Shown piece by piece: positions 53,378 through 63,099 of a DNA stretch of 64,000 nucleotides. The first letter of the stretch is position 1. Each line of letters opens with the position of its first letter. The translations under genes were made by a program, and so were the position numbers. The stretch covers positions 7,509,501-7,573,500 of the forward strand of contig NZ_LT607413.1 of NCBI RefSeq assembly GCF_900091495.1. Reading direction: 5' to 3'. Below the pieces are notes generated by a model. The model had not been told where the DNA came from. It made no database searches and saw nothing but the letters and a program-made list of their open reading frames with translations. The stretch is from Micromonospora echinospora (lineage in GTDB: Bacteria; Actinomycetota; Actinomycetes; Mycobacteriales; Micromonosporaceae).

Positions 53378-54442
53378 TCACGGCTGATCGGGCTCGGCGG
53401 AGAAGAGATCGGGCACCGGAGGGGCCGCGCTGCCAAATGTACCATTCGGTGGAGTTCGCCCCAGATGATGCCAGGCGGCCTCCGTCGCCACCCGACCCCG
53501 GGGCGTCCGGGCCAGCAGACCGGCCCGGACCAGGAACGGCTCGCAGACCTCCTCGACCGTGTCCGGCTGCTCGCCGACCGCCACCGCCAGGGTGGAGAGC
53601 CCGACCGGCCCGCCCCGGAACGAGTCGACCAGGGCGGTCAGCACCGCCCGGTCCAGCCGGTCCAGACCCAGCGCGTCCACGTCGTACACGGTCAGGGCGG
53701 CCCGGGCGGTCTCCACGGTGACCACGCCGTCGGCCCGCACCTCGGCGAAGTCCCGTACCCGGCGCAGCAGCCGGTTGGCGATCCGGGGCGTGCCCCGGGA
53801 GCGCCCGGCGATCTCGGCCGCGCCGTCGTCGGTGATCGGCACCCCGAGGATGCGCGCCGAGCGGTGCAGCAGGGTCTCCAGATCCGCCGGGGAGTAGAAG
53901 TCGAGGTGGGCGACGAACCCGAAGCGGTCCCGCATCGGCCCGGTGAGCAGGCCGGACCGGGTAGTGGCGCCGACCAAGGTGAACGGCTCCACGTCCAGCG
54001 GGATGGCGGTCGCGCCGGGACCCTTGCCGACCACCACGTCGACCCGGAAGTCCTCCATGGCGCTGTAGAGCAGTTCCTCGGCCGGCCGGGCAATCCGGTG
54101 GATCTCGTCGATGAAGAGGACGTCGCCCTCGGCGAGGCTGGTCACGATCGCCGCCAGGTCCCCGGAGCGCTCGATCGCCGGACCGCTGGTCACCCGGATG
54201 CCCGAGCCCAGCTCGGCGGCGACGATGTTGGCCAGGCTGGTCTTGCCCAGCCCGGGCGGCCCGGAGAGCAGGATGTGGTCGGGCGGGGAGCCGCGCCGCA
54301 TCGCCCCCTTGAGCAGCAGGTCGAGCTGGTCGCGGACGCGGTCCTGGGCGATGAACTCGTCGAGCCGCTTCGGCCGGACGCTCACCTCCAGGTCCCGTTC
54401 CGCGTCCTGCGCGTACGCCGAGACGAGACCGCCGTCGGTCAT
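53378..54442 (-). CDS. ruvB: Holliday junction helicase motor RuvB
   Basis: Drives branch migration with RuvA. 354 residues: an N-terminal AAA+ core with Walker [10 protein letters not shown] (61-69), Walker [10 protein letters not shown], and the sensor/arginine-finger segments, then a C-terminal winged-helix domain ([23 protein letters not shown]). ATG 54442; ruvA lies 37 bp upstream. A stretch rich in Pro/Ala closes the protein. Confidence 0.96.
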   Translation of the reverse strand: MTDGGLVSAYAQDAERDLEVSVRPKRLDEFIAQDRVRDQLDLLLKGAMRRGSPPDHILLSGPPGLGKTSLANIVAAELGSGIRVTSGPAIERSGDLAAIVTSLAEGDVLFIDEIHRIARPAEELLYSAMEDFRVDVVVGKGPGATAIPLDVEPFTLVGATTRSGLLTGPMRDRFGFVAHLDFYSPADLETLLHRSARILGVPITDDGAAEIAGRSRGTPRIANRLLRRVRDFAEVRADGVVTVETARAALTVYDVDALGLDRLDRAVLTALVDSFRGGPVGLSTLAVAVGEQPDTVEEVCEPFLVRAGLLARTPRGRVATEAAWHHLGRTPPNGTFGSAAPPVPDLFSAEPDQP

Positions 54443-54479
54443 GGCGTCCCCTCCCCCGGGGCGTCCGCGCGCACGCCGG

Positions 54480-55082
54480 TCACCTGGTCCGGCCCAGCAG
54501 TCGGATCGCCTGCTTGAGCAGGACCGGCACGGGCGGGGTCGGACCGTCCACGGTCTCCGCCACGGCGGCCACCGCCTGGTCGGCCTGACCGGCCGTCCAG
54601 CCCAGCCCGACCAGCGCCTGACGGACCTGTTCGGGCCAGGCGCCGCTGGTCACCCCGGCCGCCCCGTCGGGGCCGACGGCGACCGGGCCGATCCGGTCCC
54701 GCAGTTCCAGCACCAGGCGCTCGGCGCCCTTCTTGCCGATGCCCGGCACCCGGGTCAGCGCGGCGGTGTCGCCGTTGGCGATGGCCTTGCGCACCGCGTC
54801 CGGGGTGTGCACGGCCAGCACCGCTTGGGCCAGCCGGGGACCGACGCCGCTGGCGGTCTGGAGCAGCTCGAACAGCGCCTTGGCGTCGTCGTCGGCGAAG
54901 CCGTAGAGGGTCAGCGAGTCCTCCCGGACCACCAGGCTGGTGGCGAGCCGGGTCTCCTGGCCGACCCGCAGCTCGGCGAGGGTGCCGGGGGCGCACTGCA
55001 CGGCCAGGCCGACCCCGCCGACCTCCACCACCGCGTGGTCCGGGCCGGTCGCGGTCACCGTGCCGCGCACGCTGGCGATCAT
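54480..55082 (-). CDS. ruvA: Holliday junction-binding protein RuvA
   Basis: Binds four-way junctions and loads RuvB. 200 residues: an N-terminal OB fold ([23 protein letters not shown]), HhH motifs ([13 protein letters not shown] and [16 protein letters not shown]), and a C-terminal domain III that contacts RuvB ([15 protein letters not shown]). ATG 55082 overlaps the ruvC stop (ATGA). The frame is open far upstream, but the fold begins exactly at this ATG. Confidence 0.95.
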   Translation of the reverse strand: MIASVRGTVTATGPDHAVVEVGGVGLAVQCAPGTLAELRVGQETRLATSLVVREDSLTLYGFADDDAKALFELLQTASGVGPRLAQAVLAVHTPDAVRKAIANGDTAALTRVPGIGKKGAERLVLELRDRIGPVAVGPDGAAGVTSGAWPEQVRQALVGLGWTAGQADQAVAAVAETVDGPTPPVPVLLKQAIRLLGRTR

Positions 55083-55606
55083 CGTGCTCCTCCTCGTCGT
55101 ACCCGGTCGGCGGCGGCGGCCAGCTTCGAGCGGGTGCCGCCGCGCCAGATGTGGCAGATGGCCAGGGCGAGCGCGTCGGCGGCGTCGGCCGGCTTCGGTG
55201 GCTCGGCCAGCCGCAGCAGGCGGGTCACCATGGCGGTCATCTGGGCCTTGTCCGCCGTTCCGGACCCGGTGATCGCGGCCTTCACCTCGCTCGGGGTGTA
55301 CGTCTGCACGGGCAGGCCGGCACGTGCGCCGGCGAGCACCGCGATCCCGCTGGCCTGGGCGGTGCCCATCACGGTCCGGACGTTGTGCTGGCTGAACACC
55401 CGCTCCACGGCGACGCTCTCCGGCCGGTGCTCGGCGACCAGGTCGGTGAGCGCCCGGTCGAGCAGCAGCAGCCGGTGCGGCAGTTCGTCGTCCGGGTCGG
55501 TGCGCACGACGTGGTACGCCACCAGCGTGCAGGGCCGCCCCGGCACCCCCTCGACCACGCCGACCCCGCACCGGGTCAGCCCCGGGTCGACGCCCAGCAC
55601 CCGCAC
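55079..55606 (-). CDS. ruvC: Holliday junction resolvase RuvC
   Basis: Cuts four-way DNA junctions. 175 residues, RNase H-like fold; catalytic acids D7 (VRVLGVDPG), E68 (AVERVF), D141 and D144 (KPADAADAL) are all present. GTG 55606 has GGGAGGAGG upstream. First gene of ruvC-ruvA-ruvB, with ATGA coupling to ruvA. Length and motifs are normal. Confidence 0.95.
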   Translation of the reverse strand: MRVLGVDPGLTRCGVGVVEGVPGRPCTLVAYHVVRTDPDDELPHRLLLLDRALTDLVAEHRPESVAVERVFSQHNVRTVMGTAQASGIAVLAGARAGLPVQTYTPSEVKAAITGSGTADKAQMTAMVTRLLRLAEPPKPADAADALALAICHIWRGGTRSKLAAAADRVRRGGAR

Positions 55607-55764
55607 GCCGCCTCCTCCCCGACCCACCGGCAGTACGTGTGTTCGACACCCTACTGCTCGGCTCCGACACCCGCCGCCGGGGACACGCCGGACACCTCCC
55701 GGGCCACATAGTCCGCCGCTGGAGTATGTGCGGGCCAACCATGTGCCACCGGCCACGTAACTCG

Positions 55765-55770
55765 TAACTT
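55765..55770 (+). promoter_or_regulatory. -10 box of a leaderless hydroxybutyrate dehydrogenase transcript
   Basis: TAACTT lies 7 bp before the ATG at 55778 and no ribosome site is visible; the -35 is weak. Confidence 0.35.
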
Positions 55771-55777
55771 CTGCGCC

Positions 55778-56560
55778 ATGACGGCTGAACCCGTGGTCTT
55801 CCCCCACGTAGTCCAGGTCGACCTGACCGGTCGTACCGCCCTGGTTACCGGTGGTGGCAGTGGTATCGGCCGGGCATGTGCCGTACGGCTCGCCGCGGCC
55901 GGGGCGACGGTCACGGTGGTGGACCGCAACATCGAGACGGCCAAGGCGGTCGCCGCCGAGACGGGCGGCCGGGCCGAGGGCGTCGACCTGGCCGACCCGG
56001 AGGCGGTGGCCCGGCTGGACGCCGAGGTCGACATCGTGGTCAACAACGCCGGCCTCCAGTACGTGGCGCCGGTGGCCGAGTTCCCGGTGGAGCGCTTCTC
56101 CCATCTGCACCGGGTGATGGTGGAGGCCCCCTTCGTCATCGTGCGGCGCGCCCTGCCGCACATGTACGCCCGGGGCTGGGGGCGCGTCGTCAACATCTCC
56201 TCGGTGCACGGGCTGCGCGCCTCGCCGTACAAGTCGGCGTACGTCTCGGCCAAGCACGCCCTGGAGGGACTATCCAAGGTCGTCGCGTTGGAGGGGGCGG
56301 CGCACGGGGTCACCGCCAACTGCGTCAACCCGGCGTACGTGCGCACTCCGCTGGTGGAGAACCAGATCGCCGAGCAGGCGGCCCAGCACGGCATCGGGGA
56401 GGACGAGGTGATCGACAAGATCATGCTGGCCCGGGCGGCGATCAAGCGACTGATCGAGCCGGAGGAGGTCGCCGAACTGGTCGCCTACCTCTGCTCCCCA
56501 CCGGCGGCGTTCATCACCGGATCCTCGATCGCCCTCGACGGGGGCTGGACGGCGAACTAG
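55778..56560 (+). CDS. 3-hydroxybutyrate dehydrogenase
   Basis: A 260-residue classical SDR that interconverts 3-hydroxybutyrate and acetoacetate with NAD. The glycine loop [11 protein letters not shown] is at 23-33, the catalytic residues S142, Y155 and K159 lie in [21 protein letters not shown], and the substrate helix [14 protein letters not shown] matches the HBDH subgroup. The downstream GAF/PucR regulator starts 14 bp after its stop, so the pair is probably one unit for use of ketone bodies or polyhydroxybutyrate. Confidence 0.88.
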   Translation: MTAEPVVFPHVVQVDLTGRTALVTGGGSGIGRACAVRLAAAGATVTVVDRNIETAKAVAAETGGRAEGVDLADPEAVARLDAEVDIVVNNAGLQYVAPVAEFPVERFSHLHRVMVEAPFVIVRRALPHMYARGWGRVVNISSVHGLRASPYKSAYVSAKHALEGLSKVVALEGAAHGVTANCVNPAYVRTPLVENQIAEQAAQHGIGEDEVIDKIMLARAAIKRLIEPEEVAELVAYLCSPPAAFITGSSIALDGGWTAN

Positions 56561-56574
56561 GGGTGACCAGCACA

Positions 56575-58494
56575 ATGGCGCTCATGTCGTCGCCGATCGA
56601 GTTCCTGGAACTGCTCGCCCGCGAGGCCGCGGCCGTCGAGTTCGAGGGACCGCTGGTCGCCGCGCGCTCGGCCGGCCTGCCCGCCGACAAGATCGCCGAA
56701 CTGGAGCAGGCAAAGGTGGTGGCGCTGCGGGTCCGCGCGCTGCTGGAACGCCGCCGCCGCCGGGAGACCGAGCTCTCCGGGCTCTACGACACCGCCAGTG
56801 ACCTGGCCGGGCTGCGCGACTCCGACGACGTGCTGCGGGCCATCGTGCACCGGGCCCGGACCCTGCTCGGCGCGGACGTCGCCTACATGACCCTCAACGA
56901 CGACGACCGGGGCGACACGTACATGCGGGTCACCGACGGGTCGGTCTCCGCCCGGTTCCAGCGGCTGCGGCTGCCGATCGGCGCCGGCCTCGGTGGGCTG
57001 GTGGCCCAGTCCGGCACCCCCTACGTCACCGCCAACTACTCCGAGGACGAGCGCTTCCACCACACCGGCGAGATCGACGCCGGGGTCCGCGAGGAGGGCC
57101 TGGTGGCGATCCTCGGCGTGCCGCTGCGCCTCGGGTCGACCTCGATCGGGGTGCTCTACGCGGCGAACCGTTCCGCCCGACCGTTCGCCCGGGAGGAGGT
57201 GGCGCTGCTGGTCTCGCTCGCCGCGCACGCCGCGGTGGCCATCGACACCGCCCGCCTGCTCGCCGAGACCCGGGCGGCGTTGGCCGAACTGTCGGCGGCG
57301 AACACCACCATCCGGGCGCACAGCGCCTCGGTGGAGCGGGCGGCGGCGGCGCACGACCGGATGACCGCGCTGGTGCTGCGCGGCGGTGGGGTGGAGGACG
57401 TCGCGGCGGCGGTCACCGACGTGCTCGACGGGGCGCTGCTGGCGATGGACGCCGAGGGACGCCTGCTGACCCGGGTCGGTGAGATCGACGAACCGGACCG
57501 CGCGGACATGGTGGAGGCGGTGGCCGCGTCCCGCACCGAGGGGCGCAGTGTGCGGCGGGGCCGACTCTGGTACGCGGCGGTGGTCGCCGGGGCGGAGAAC
57601 CTCGGCGTGCTGGTGCTGCGCCCCGAGGACGAGCTGGTCGACGCCGACCAGCGCATCCTCGAACGGGCCGCCCTGGTCACCGCGCTGCTGCTGCTGTTCA
57701 GCCGGACCGTCGCCGAGGCGGAGGGCCGGGTCCGGGGCGAGCTGCTCGACGACCTGATCGCCCGACCGCTGGCCGACGCCGAGGCGCTGCGCAGCCGGGG
57801 CCGGCGACTCGGCGTCGACCTGGACGCCCCGCACGTGCTGGTGGCGGTCGGCGACGACGTGATCGCGTCCACCGGATCGGCGCGGCAGCGGGTGGTCTCC
57901 TGGGCCACCACGTACGCCTCGACCCGGGGCGGGCTGGCCGCCGCACGCGACGGCCGGGTGGTGCTGATGCTGCCCGGCCAGGACGCCGGCGCCGCCGCCC
58001 GGGCGGTGGCCCGGGACCTGTCCCGGGTGACCGGCCGGCCGGTGACCGCCGGGGCCAGCGGTCCGGCACGCGGTCCGGCGTCGCTGGCGGTGACGTTCCG
58101 CGAGGCGGACCGCTGCCTGACCGCCCTCGGCGCGCTGGGCCGGACCGGTCAGGGGGCGAGCACCGCGGAGCTGGGCTTCGTCGGGCTGCTCCTCGGCGCG
58201 GTCGGGGACCAGGGCGACCGGGACGTGGCCCGGTTCCTCACCGATACCGTCGGCCCGGTGGTCGACTACGACGCACGCCGGGGCACGGCGCTGGTGAAGA
58301 CGCTGGAGGCGTACTTCGGGGTCGGCGGCAGTCTGGCCCGGGCGGCGGAGCAGCTGCACGTGCACGTCAACACGGTCACCCAACGGCTGGAGCGGGTCGG
58401 GCAGCTGCTCGGCGCGGAGTGGCAGAAGCCGGACCGGGCGCTGGAGGTGCAGCTCGCGCTCCGCCTGCACCGGCTGCGCGACCCGGACCGCTGA
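56575..58494 (+). CDS. GAF-domain PucR/CdaR-type transcriptional regulator
   Basis: A 639-residue activator. N-terminal helical part, then a GAF sensor domain (about 60-215, including RAIVHRARTLLGADVAYMTLND and RLPIGAGLGGLVAQSG), a second sensor-like middle, and the C-terminal PucR-type helix-turn-helix (GVGGSLARAAEQLHVHVNTVTQRLERVGQLL). ATG 56575 is chosen because GGGG lies about 10 bases upstream; GTG 56563 would also be in frame. It follows the hydroxybutyrate dehydrogenase gene and probably regulates it in response to a small acid. Confidence 0.87.
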   Translation: MALMSSPIEFLELLAREAAAVEFEGPLVAARSAGLPADKIAELEQAKVVALRVRALLERRRRRETELSGLYDTASDLAGLRDSDDVLRAIVHRARTLLGADVAYMTLNDDDRGDTYMRVTDGSVSARFQRLRLPIGAGLGGLVAQSGTPYVTANYSEDERFHHTGEIDAGVREEGLVAILGVPLRLGSTSIGVLYAANRSARPFAREEVALLVSLAAHAAVAIDTARLLAETRAALAELSAANTTIRAHSASVERAAAAHDRMTALVLRGGGVEDVAAAVTDVLDGALLAMDAEGRLLTRVGEIDEPDRADMVEAVAASRTEGRSVRRGRLWYAAVVAGAENLGVLVLRPEDELVDADQRILERAALVTALLLLFSRTVAEAEGRVRGELLDDLIARPLADAEALRSRGRRLGVDLDAPHVLVAVGDDVIASTGSARQRVVSWATTYASTRGGLAAARDGRVVLMLPGQDAGAAARAVARDLSRVTGRPVTAGASGPARGPASLAVTFREADRCLTALGALGRTGQGASTAELGFVGLLLGAVGDQGDRDVARFLTDTVGPVVDYDARRGTALVKTLEAYFGVGGSLARAAEQLHVHVNTVTQRLERVGQLLGAEWQKPDRALEVQLALRLHRLRDPDR

Positions 58495-58537
58495 GGCCGG
58501 CCAGTTCCGTCGGCGTCGGAAACGCCGGCTCCGGCGT

Positions 58538-59404
58538 TCAGCCGGCCCGCTCGCGCAGGGTGGTGAGGATGTCGCCGGCCCGGGTCCACAGGATCGACCC
58601 GCCCTCGTCGTCGAGGAGGTGGTGCCGGGCGTCGGGGAACCGGCGGGCCAGGGCGGCCCCGAAGTCCGGTGAGTGGACCCCACTGGCGTCACGTCGCCCG
58701 TACCAGAGGTCGACCGGTACGGCGACCCGCTCCGGCGGGTGGGGCCAGGGGCCGAGGCAGATCCGCAGGTCCCGGGCGTAGCCGGCGGCGCCCTGCCGGA
58801 AGCCCTCGGCCAGGCAACGCCGGTAGGCGGTGGCGAAGTCGTGCCGCTGGTAGAGCGCCCGGTCGTGCGGCGCGCTCATCCCGATCACCAGCTCCCACAT
58901 GCCGTCGGCGGTGGCGAGGCCGGCGAAGCGGCGTTCCACGGCGTCCGGGTCCCGCTCCACGTCGCCCACCAGCGCGGCGACCTCGGGCGCGAGCAGGTCC
59001 CGCTGCGCGGCGAGGTCGTCCTGACCGGCGACGACGGCCAGCGCCCGCACCAGGCCGGCCCCGGCGAGCGCGACCGCGAACGGCGCGCCCTGCGAGAAGC
59101 CGACGGCGACGGGGGCGGTCAGCCCTCGCCGGTCGACGAGGTGGGCGCAGTCGTCGACCCACGAGGTGAGGGTCCGGCCGGGATGGGCGGTGGATCCACC
59201 GAGACCGGGCCGGTCGACGCCGAGCAGCCGCATCCCCAGCCGGGGCAGCAGGTCGACGCCGAAGCCCAGCGATCCGCTCATGGCCGCGCCGGTGCACAGG
59301 AGCACCGGCCGTCCGTCGGGCGGGCCCCACTCCGACCAGGCCAGCCGCCGGCCGTCCGGCAGGTCCAGCCACTCCGTCCGTTCCGGTCGGGACACGTCGA
59401 TCAC
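58538..59404 (-). CDS. alpha/beta hydrolase
   Basis: 288 residues. The nucleophile is S104 in GFSQGAPFA; the oxyanion region is LCTGAAMSG; and HHLLDDEGG near the C-terminus supplies the catalytic His, with the Asp in WYGRRD. The fold is typical of small-molecule hydrolases and some lactonases. ATG 59404 overlaps the stop of the upstream exporter gene (ATGA), so the two are co-translated; it may act on the exported compound. Substrate not evident. Confidence 0.87.
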   Translation of the reverse strand: MIDVSRPERTEWLDLPDGRRLAWSEWGPPDGRPVLLCTGAAMSGSLGFGVDLLPRLGMRLLGVDRPGLGGSTAHPGRTLTSWVDDCAHLVDRRGLTAPVAVGFSQGAPFAVALAGAGLVRALAVVAGQDDLAAQRDLLAPEVAALVGDVERDPDAVERRFAGLATADGMWELVIGMSAPHDRALYQRHDFATAYRRCLAEGFRQGAAGYARDLRICLGPWPHPPERVAVPVDLWYGRRDASGVHSPDFGAALARRFPDARHHLLDDEGGSILWTRAGDILTTLRERAG

Positions 59405-61062
59405 GTCTCGACGGTACGGACGCCGGCAACCGGATTACCGGATCCCGCCGGGTCGGGGGACGCCGGGTCGGGAGACGCCGGGTCGGGAGACGCCGGGTCG
59501 GGAGACGCCGGGTCGAGGTGCCCCGGTTCGGAGTACGCCGGCCCGGGGGCGACAGCGGGGCGGCCGGGCATCCAGCGCAGCACCGCCAGCAGCCCGACAC
59601 CGGTCACGGCAGCGGCGATCAGCGCCACCACGTGCAGGGCGGCGACGAAGGCGCGGTCCGCCGTGGCCAGCAGGGCGGCGGCGTCGCCGAGCCGGGGCGC
59701 GACGCCGTACGCGCCGGCGAGGGAGCCCTCGGCCGTCTCCCGGAGCCCGTCGGGCAGCGCCGTGGTGGCCGGCGCGACCCGGACCCGGTAGACCGCGGCG
59801 AGCACCGCGCCGAGCACCGAGACCCCGAGGGCGGCCCCCACCTGCCGTACCGTGTTGCTGACCGCCGAACCGACACCGGCCTTCTCCCGGGGCAGCGCGG
59901 CCAAGACCGACTCGGTGGCCGGGGCGGTGATGTGCGCCATCCCGACGCCCTGGACCCCGAGCAGCACGGCGACCACCCAGGTCGGCGTGGTCGCGTCGAC
60001 CAGGGCCCAGCCGGCCAGCGCGACCCCGACCAGGCCCAGCCCGCCGCCGCAGACCACCCGGGCGCCGTGGCGGCGGACCAGGGTGGCGCTGCGCGGGGCG
60101 AGGACGAGCTGGGTCAGGGCCAGCGGCAGGAAGAGCAGTCCGGTGTGCAGGGGTGAGTGGCCCCGGACCAGTTGCAGGTGGAACGCGCTGACGAACATCA
60201 CCCCGGCCCCGGCGAAGAAGACCAGGCCGACCAGGACCACCGGGACGGCGAACCGGGGCACCCGGAACAGCCGGACGTCCAGCGCGGGATGGTCGGTGCG
60301 CCGCTCGTGCCAGCCGAAGACGGCCAGCACGGCCAGTCCGGTGAGCACCGCCGCCCAGACCACCGGTCGGTCGAAGCCGTGCTCGCCGCCGTCGATCACC
60401 CCCCAGGTGAGGGCGACCAGGCCGACCACGGAGAGCGCGACCCCGGGCAGGTCCATCCGCCCGGGGCGGGGATCCCGCGACTCGGGCACCAGCAGCGCCC
60501 CGGCGACCAGCCCGGCGAACGCCACCGGCACGTTGACCAGGAAGACCGACCCCCACCAGAAGTGCGTCAGCAGGATCCCGCCGAGGACCGGTCCGACCGC
60601 GACGGCGAGCCCGACCGAGGCGGACCAGTACCCGATCGCCCGGGGCCGTTCCCGGGGGTCGAAGACGCTGGCGATGACCGACAGGGTCGCCGGCATGATC
60701 GCCGCGCCACCGAGTCCCATCACCGCCCGCGCCAGGACCAGGTGCACCGGGTCGCGGGCGTACGCCGACAGCAGCGAACCCAGCCCGAAGACGGCGAGTC
60801 CGGCCAGCAGGAAGCGCCGTCGGCCGTAGCGGTCGCCGAGCACGCCGAGGCTGAACAGCAGCCCGGCGAAGACCAGGGTGTACGAGTTGATCGCCCACTC
60901 CAGCTCGGCCTGGCTCGCGCCGAGGCCGTGCACCGGATCGGCCAGGGTGCGCAGGGCGACGTTGAGGATGGTGGTGTCCATGACCACCAGGAGCAGGCTG
61001 ACCACGGTCACCCCGAGGATCGGCCACCGCCTCGGGTGCCCGGTGTTCGCGTACGCCGGCAC
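59401..61062 (-). CDS. DHA2-family drug exporter
   Basis: A 553-residue, about 14-span MFS antiporter. VVMDTTILNVALRTL (helix 1) is the DHA2 motif D1, GDRYGRRRFLLAGLAVFGLG is motif A, and the motif C helix is ASVGLAVAVGPVLGG. The C-terminal cytoplasmic tail ends in five-residue repeats DPASP encoded by 15-bp units. GTG 61062 is chosen by the GGGGAGG ribosome site; longer frames to 61134 lack it. It is followed by the alpha/beta hydrolase. Confidence 0.85.
   Translation of the reverse strand: MPAYANTGHPRRWPILGVTVVSLLLVVMDTTILNVALRTLADPVHGLGASQAELEWAINSYTLVFAGLLFSLGVLGDRYGRRRFLLAGLAVFGLGSLLSAYARDPVHLVLARAVMGLGGAAIMPATLSVIASVFDPRERPRAIGYWSASVGLAVAVGPVLGGILLTHFWWGSVFLVNVPVAFAGLVAGALLVPESRDPRPGRMDLPGVALSVVGLVALTWGVIDGGEHGFDRPVVWAAVLTGLAVLAVFGWHERRTDHPALDVRLFRVPRFAVPVVLVGLVFFAGAGVMFVSAFHLQLVRGHSPLHTGLLFLPLALTQLVLAPRSATLVRRHGARVVCGGGLGLVGVALAGWALVDATTPTWVVAVLLGVQGVGMAHITAPATESVLAALPREKAGVGSAVSNTVRQVGAALGVSVLGAVLAAVYRVRVAPATTALPDGLRETAEGSLAGAYGVAPRLGDAAALLATADRAFVAALHVVALIAAAVTGVGLLAVLRWMPGRPAVAPGPAYSEPGHLDPASPDPASPDPASPDPASPDPAGSGNPVAGVRTVET
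59446..59520 (-). repeat. 15-bp tandem repeat in the exporter tail
   Basis: Five units of CGCCGGGTCGGGAGA type (59446-59460 and four more to 59520), the middle three identical, encode DPASP repeats at the C-terminus. Probably variable in copy number between strains. Confidence 0.85.
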
Positions 61063-61203
61063 GGCACGCCTCCCCTGCGATCCTGCCGGGGGTGGCGCGT
61101 CGGATCCCGCGTCCAGCCTAGGGCGACCGACCACCGGTCCGGAACCGCCTCAGACCAGGTTTTTCCTGGTCAGAGGCGGTTCCTCCGGCAAGTCGGGGCA
61201 CCC

Positions 61204-62214
61204 TCACTCGCGACGCCCGGGGCGCCAGCGGGCGGCCAGCGCCGCCACGCTGCCCCAGATGCCGCGCCGGAACAGCAGCACGACCAGCACGAAGATGGTC
61301 CCGGTGACCAGGTTGATCGCCTCGAACCCGGAGAAGGAGAGCCAGTCCTCCAGCCGGACCAGGATGGCCGCGCCGAGCACCCCACCCCAGAGGGTGCCGA
61401 TGCCGCCGAGCACCACGACGATCACCGCCTTGCCGGAGGTGGTCCAGTGCAGGGCGTCCAGTGAGACGAACCGGTGCCCGATGGCGAACAGGCCGCCGCC
61501 CAGCCCGGCGATGAAGCCGGAGAGGACGAAGACGGTCAGCTTGTACTGACGGACCGGGTAGCCGAGCGCGCGGGCCCGGGCCGGGTTGTCCCGGATGCCG
61601 ATCAGTACCCGACCGAAGGGCGAGTTCACGATCCGCCAGGCGGCGGCGAGCCCGAGCAGCACGATGGGCAGCGCAGCGTAGTAATAGTAGTAGTCGTCGG
61701 TGAGGTCGAGGCCGAACAGTTCCCGGGGCACCCCCTGGAGGCCGTTCTCGCCCCGGGTCACCGAGCGCCACTCGTTGGCGATGAAGTAGACCATCTGCGC
61801 GAACGCCAACGTCACCATGGCGAAGTAGATGCCGGTACGGCTCACCGCCAGGTAGCCGATCGGCACCGCGAGCACCGCGGCGGCGAGCGCGCCGAGCAGC
61901 ACCGCCACCGGGAACGGCAGGCCGGCGTTGATGGCGACCAGCCCGGTGACGTACGCCGAGGTGCCCCAGAAGGCGGCGTGCCCGAACGACATCAGCCCGG
62001 TGTAGCCGAGCAGCAGGTCCACCGAGACGGCGAAGAGCGCCCAGCAGAGGATGTCCACCGCGACCGGCGGGTAGAGGACGTTGGGCAGCAGGAACGCCAC
62101 GGCCAGCCCGACGGCGAGCAGCGCGTACCGCAGCCAACGGGGGGAACGGGCGACGGCGGCCAGCGCGGAGGGTGTGCGCTTCGCGCTGGGCTCGGTGTCG
62201 GCCACGGTGGTCAT
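61204..62214 (-). CDS. livM: branched-chain amino acid-type ABC permease LivM
   Basis: 336 residues, about ten membrane spans, LivM subfamily: LLGYTGLMSFGHAAFWGTSAY (73-93), GYLAVSRTGIYFAMVTLAFAQM, and the EAA-like loop RVLIGIRDNPARARALGYPV. A run of five Tyr (DDYYYYYA) is odd. ATG 62214 overlaps the livH stop (ATGA). The downstream ATPase genes (livG, livF) are not next on this strand within the window: about 70 bp later the drug exporter begins. They may lie elsewhere. Confidence 0.92.
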   Translation of the reverse strand: MTTVADTEPSAKRTPSALAAVARSPRWLRYALLAVGLAVAFLLPNVLYPPVAVDILCWALFAVSVDLLLGYTGLMSFGHAAFWGTSAYVTGLVAINAGLPFPVAVLLGALAAAVLAVPIGYLAVSRTGIYFAMVTLAFAQMVYFIANEWRSVTRGENGLQGVPRELFGLDLTDDYYYYYAALPIVLLGLAAAWRIVNSPFGRVLIGIRDNPARARALGYPVRQYKLTVFVLSGFIAGLGGGLFAIGHRFVSLDALHWTTSGKAVIVVVLGGIGTLWGGVLGAAILVRLEDWLSFSGFEAINLVTGTIFVLVVLLFRRGIWGSVAALAARWRPGRRE

Positions 62215-63092
62215 GCCGGGGCCTCCTCTCGACCGAACAGGCCGGACGGACGCCAGAGCAGCACCACGGCCATCACGATGAACACGGTCGTCTGGGCGAC
62301 GATCGGCCACTCCGACAGGTACGCCTCGCCCCACGCCTGGACCAGCCCGATACCGAAGCCGGCGGCGACCGAGCCGAAGATCGAGCCGAGACCGCCGATC
62401 ACCACCACCGCGAAGACCACGATGATCAGGTCGGCGCCCATCAACGGGTTGACCGCCCGCATCGGCGCGGCGAGCACCCCGGCCAGCCCGGCCAGGGCGA
62501 TGCCGAAGCCGAAGACCGGGGTGATCCACTTGCCGACGTCGATGCCGAACGCCCGGGTCAGCTCGGGGCGCTCGGTGGCCGCCCGGACGACCATGCCGAT
62601 CCGGGTGTGGCCGAGCAGCCACCAGACGGCCACGCAGACCGCGACGGCGAAGCCGAGGATGAACACCCGGTAGGTGGGGAAGTCGAACAGTCCGAAGTCG
62701 ACGGACCCGTCCAGTTCGGCCGGGGTGGCGTACGGACTGGACATCGCGCCGTACCGGAGTTTGACCAGGTCCTGGAGGATCAGCGTCAGGCCGAAGGTGA
62801 GCAGGAAGTTGTAGAGCGGGTCGAGCCGGGTGAGCCGGTGGATGAAGGCCCGCTCCAGCAGCATGCCGAACAGGCCCAGCCCGATCGGCATGATCACCAG
62901 GGCCGCCCAGAACGGCACTCCGGCCTCGCTGAGCAGCACGTACGCCCCGAACGCGCCGAGCATGTAGAACGCGCCGTGGGCGAAGTTGACCACCCGCAGC
63001 ATGCCGAAGATGACCGCGAGCCCGAGGGCGAGCAGGGCGTAGAACGCCCCGCTCACCAACCCGTTGAACGTGTTGAGAAGGAAGCCGGTCAC
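62211..63092 (-). CDS. livH: branched-chain amino acid-type ABC permease LivH
   Basis: 293 residues, about eight spans, LivH subfamily: VVNFAHGAFYMLGAFGAYVLL near the N-terminus, the EAA-like loop VRAATERPELTRAFGIDVG, and FAVVVIGGLGSIFGSVAAGFGIG near the C-terminus. GTG 63092. Overlaps livM by ATGA. It follows the substrate-binding gene by 7 bp. Confidence 0.93.
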   Translation of the reverse strand: MTGFLLNTFNGLVSGAFYALLALGLAVIFGMLRVVNFAHGAFYMLGAFGAYVLLSEAGVPFWAALVIMPIGLGLFGMLLERAFIHRLTRLDPLYNFLLTFGLTLILQDLVKLRYGAMSSPYATPAELDGSVDFGLFDFPTYRVFILGFAVAVCVAVWWLLGHTRIGMVVRAATERPELTRAFGIDVGKWITPVFGFGIALAGLAGVLAAPMRAVNPLMGADLIIVVFAVVVIGGLGSIFGSVAAGFGIGLVQAWGEAYLSEWPIVAQTTVFIVMAVVLLWRPSGLFGREEAPA

Positions 63093-63099
63093 GGCGACG

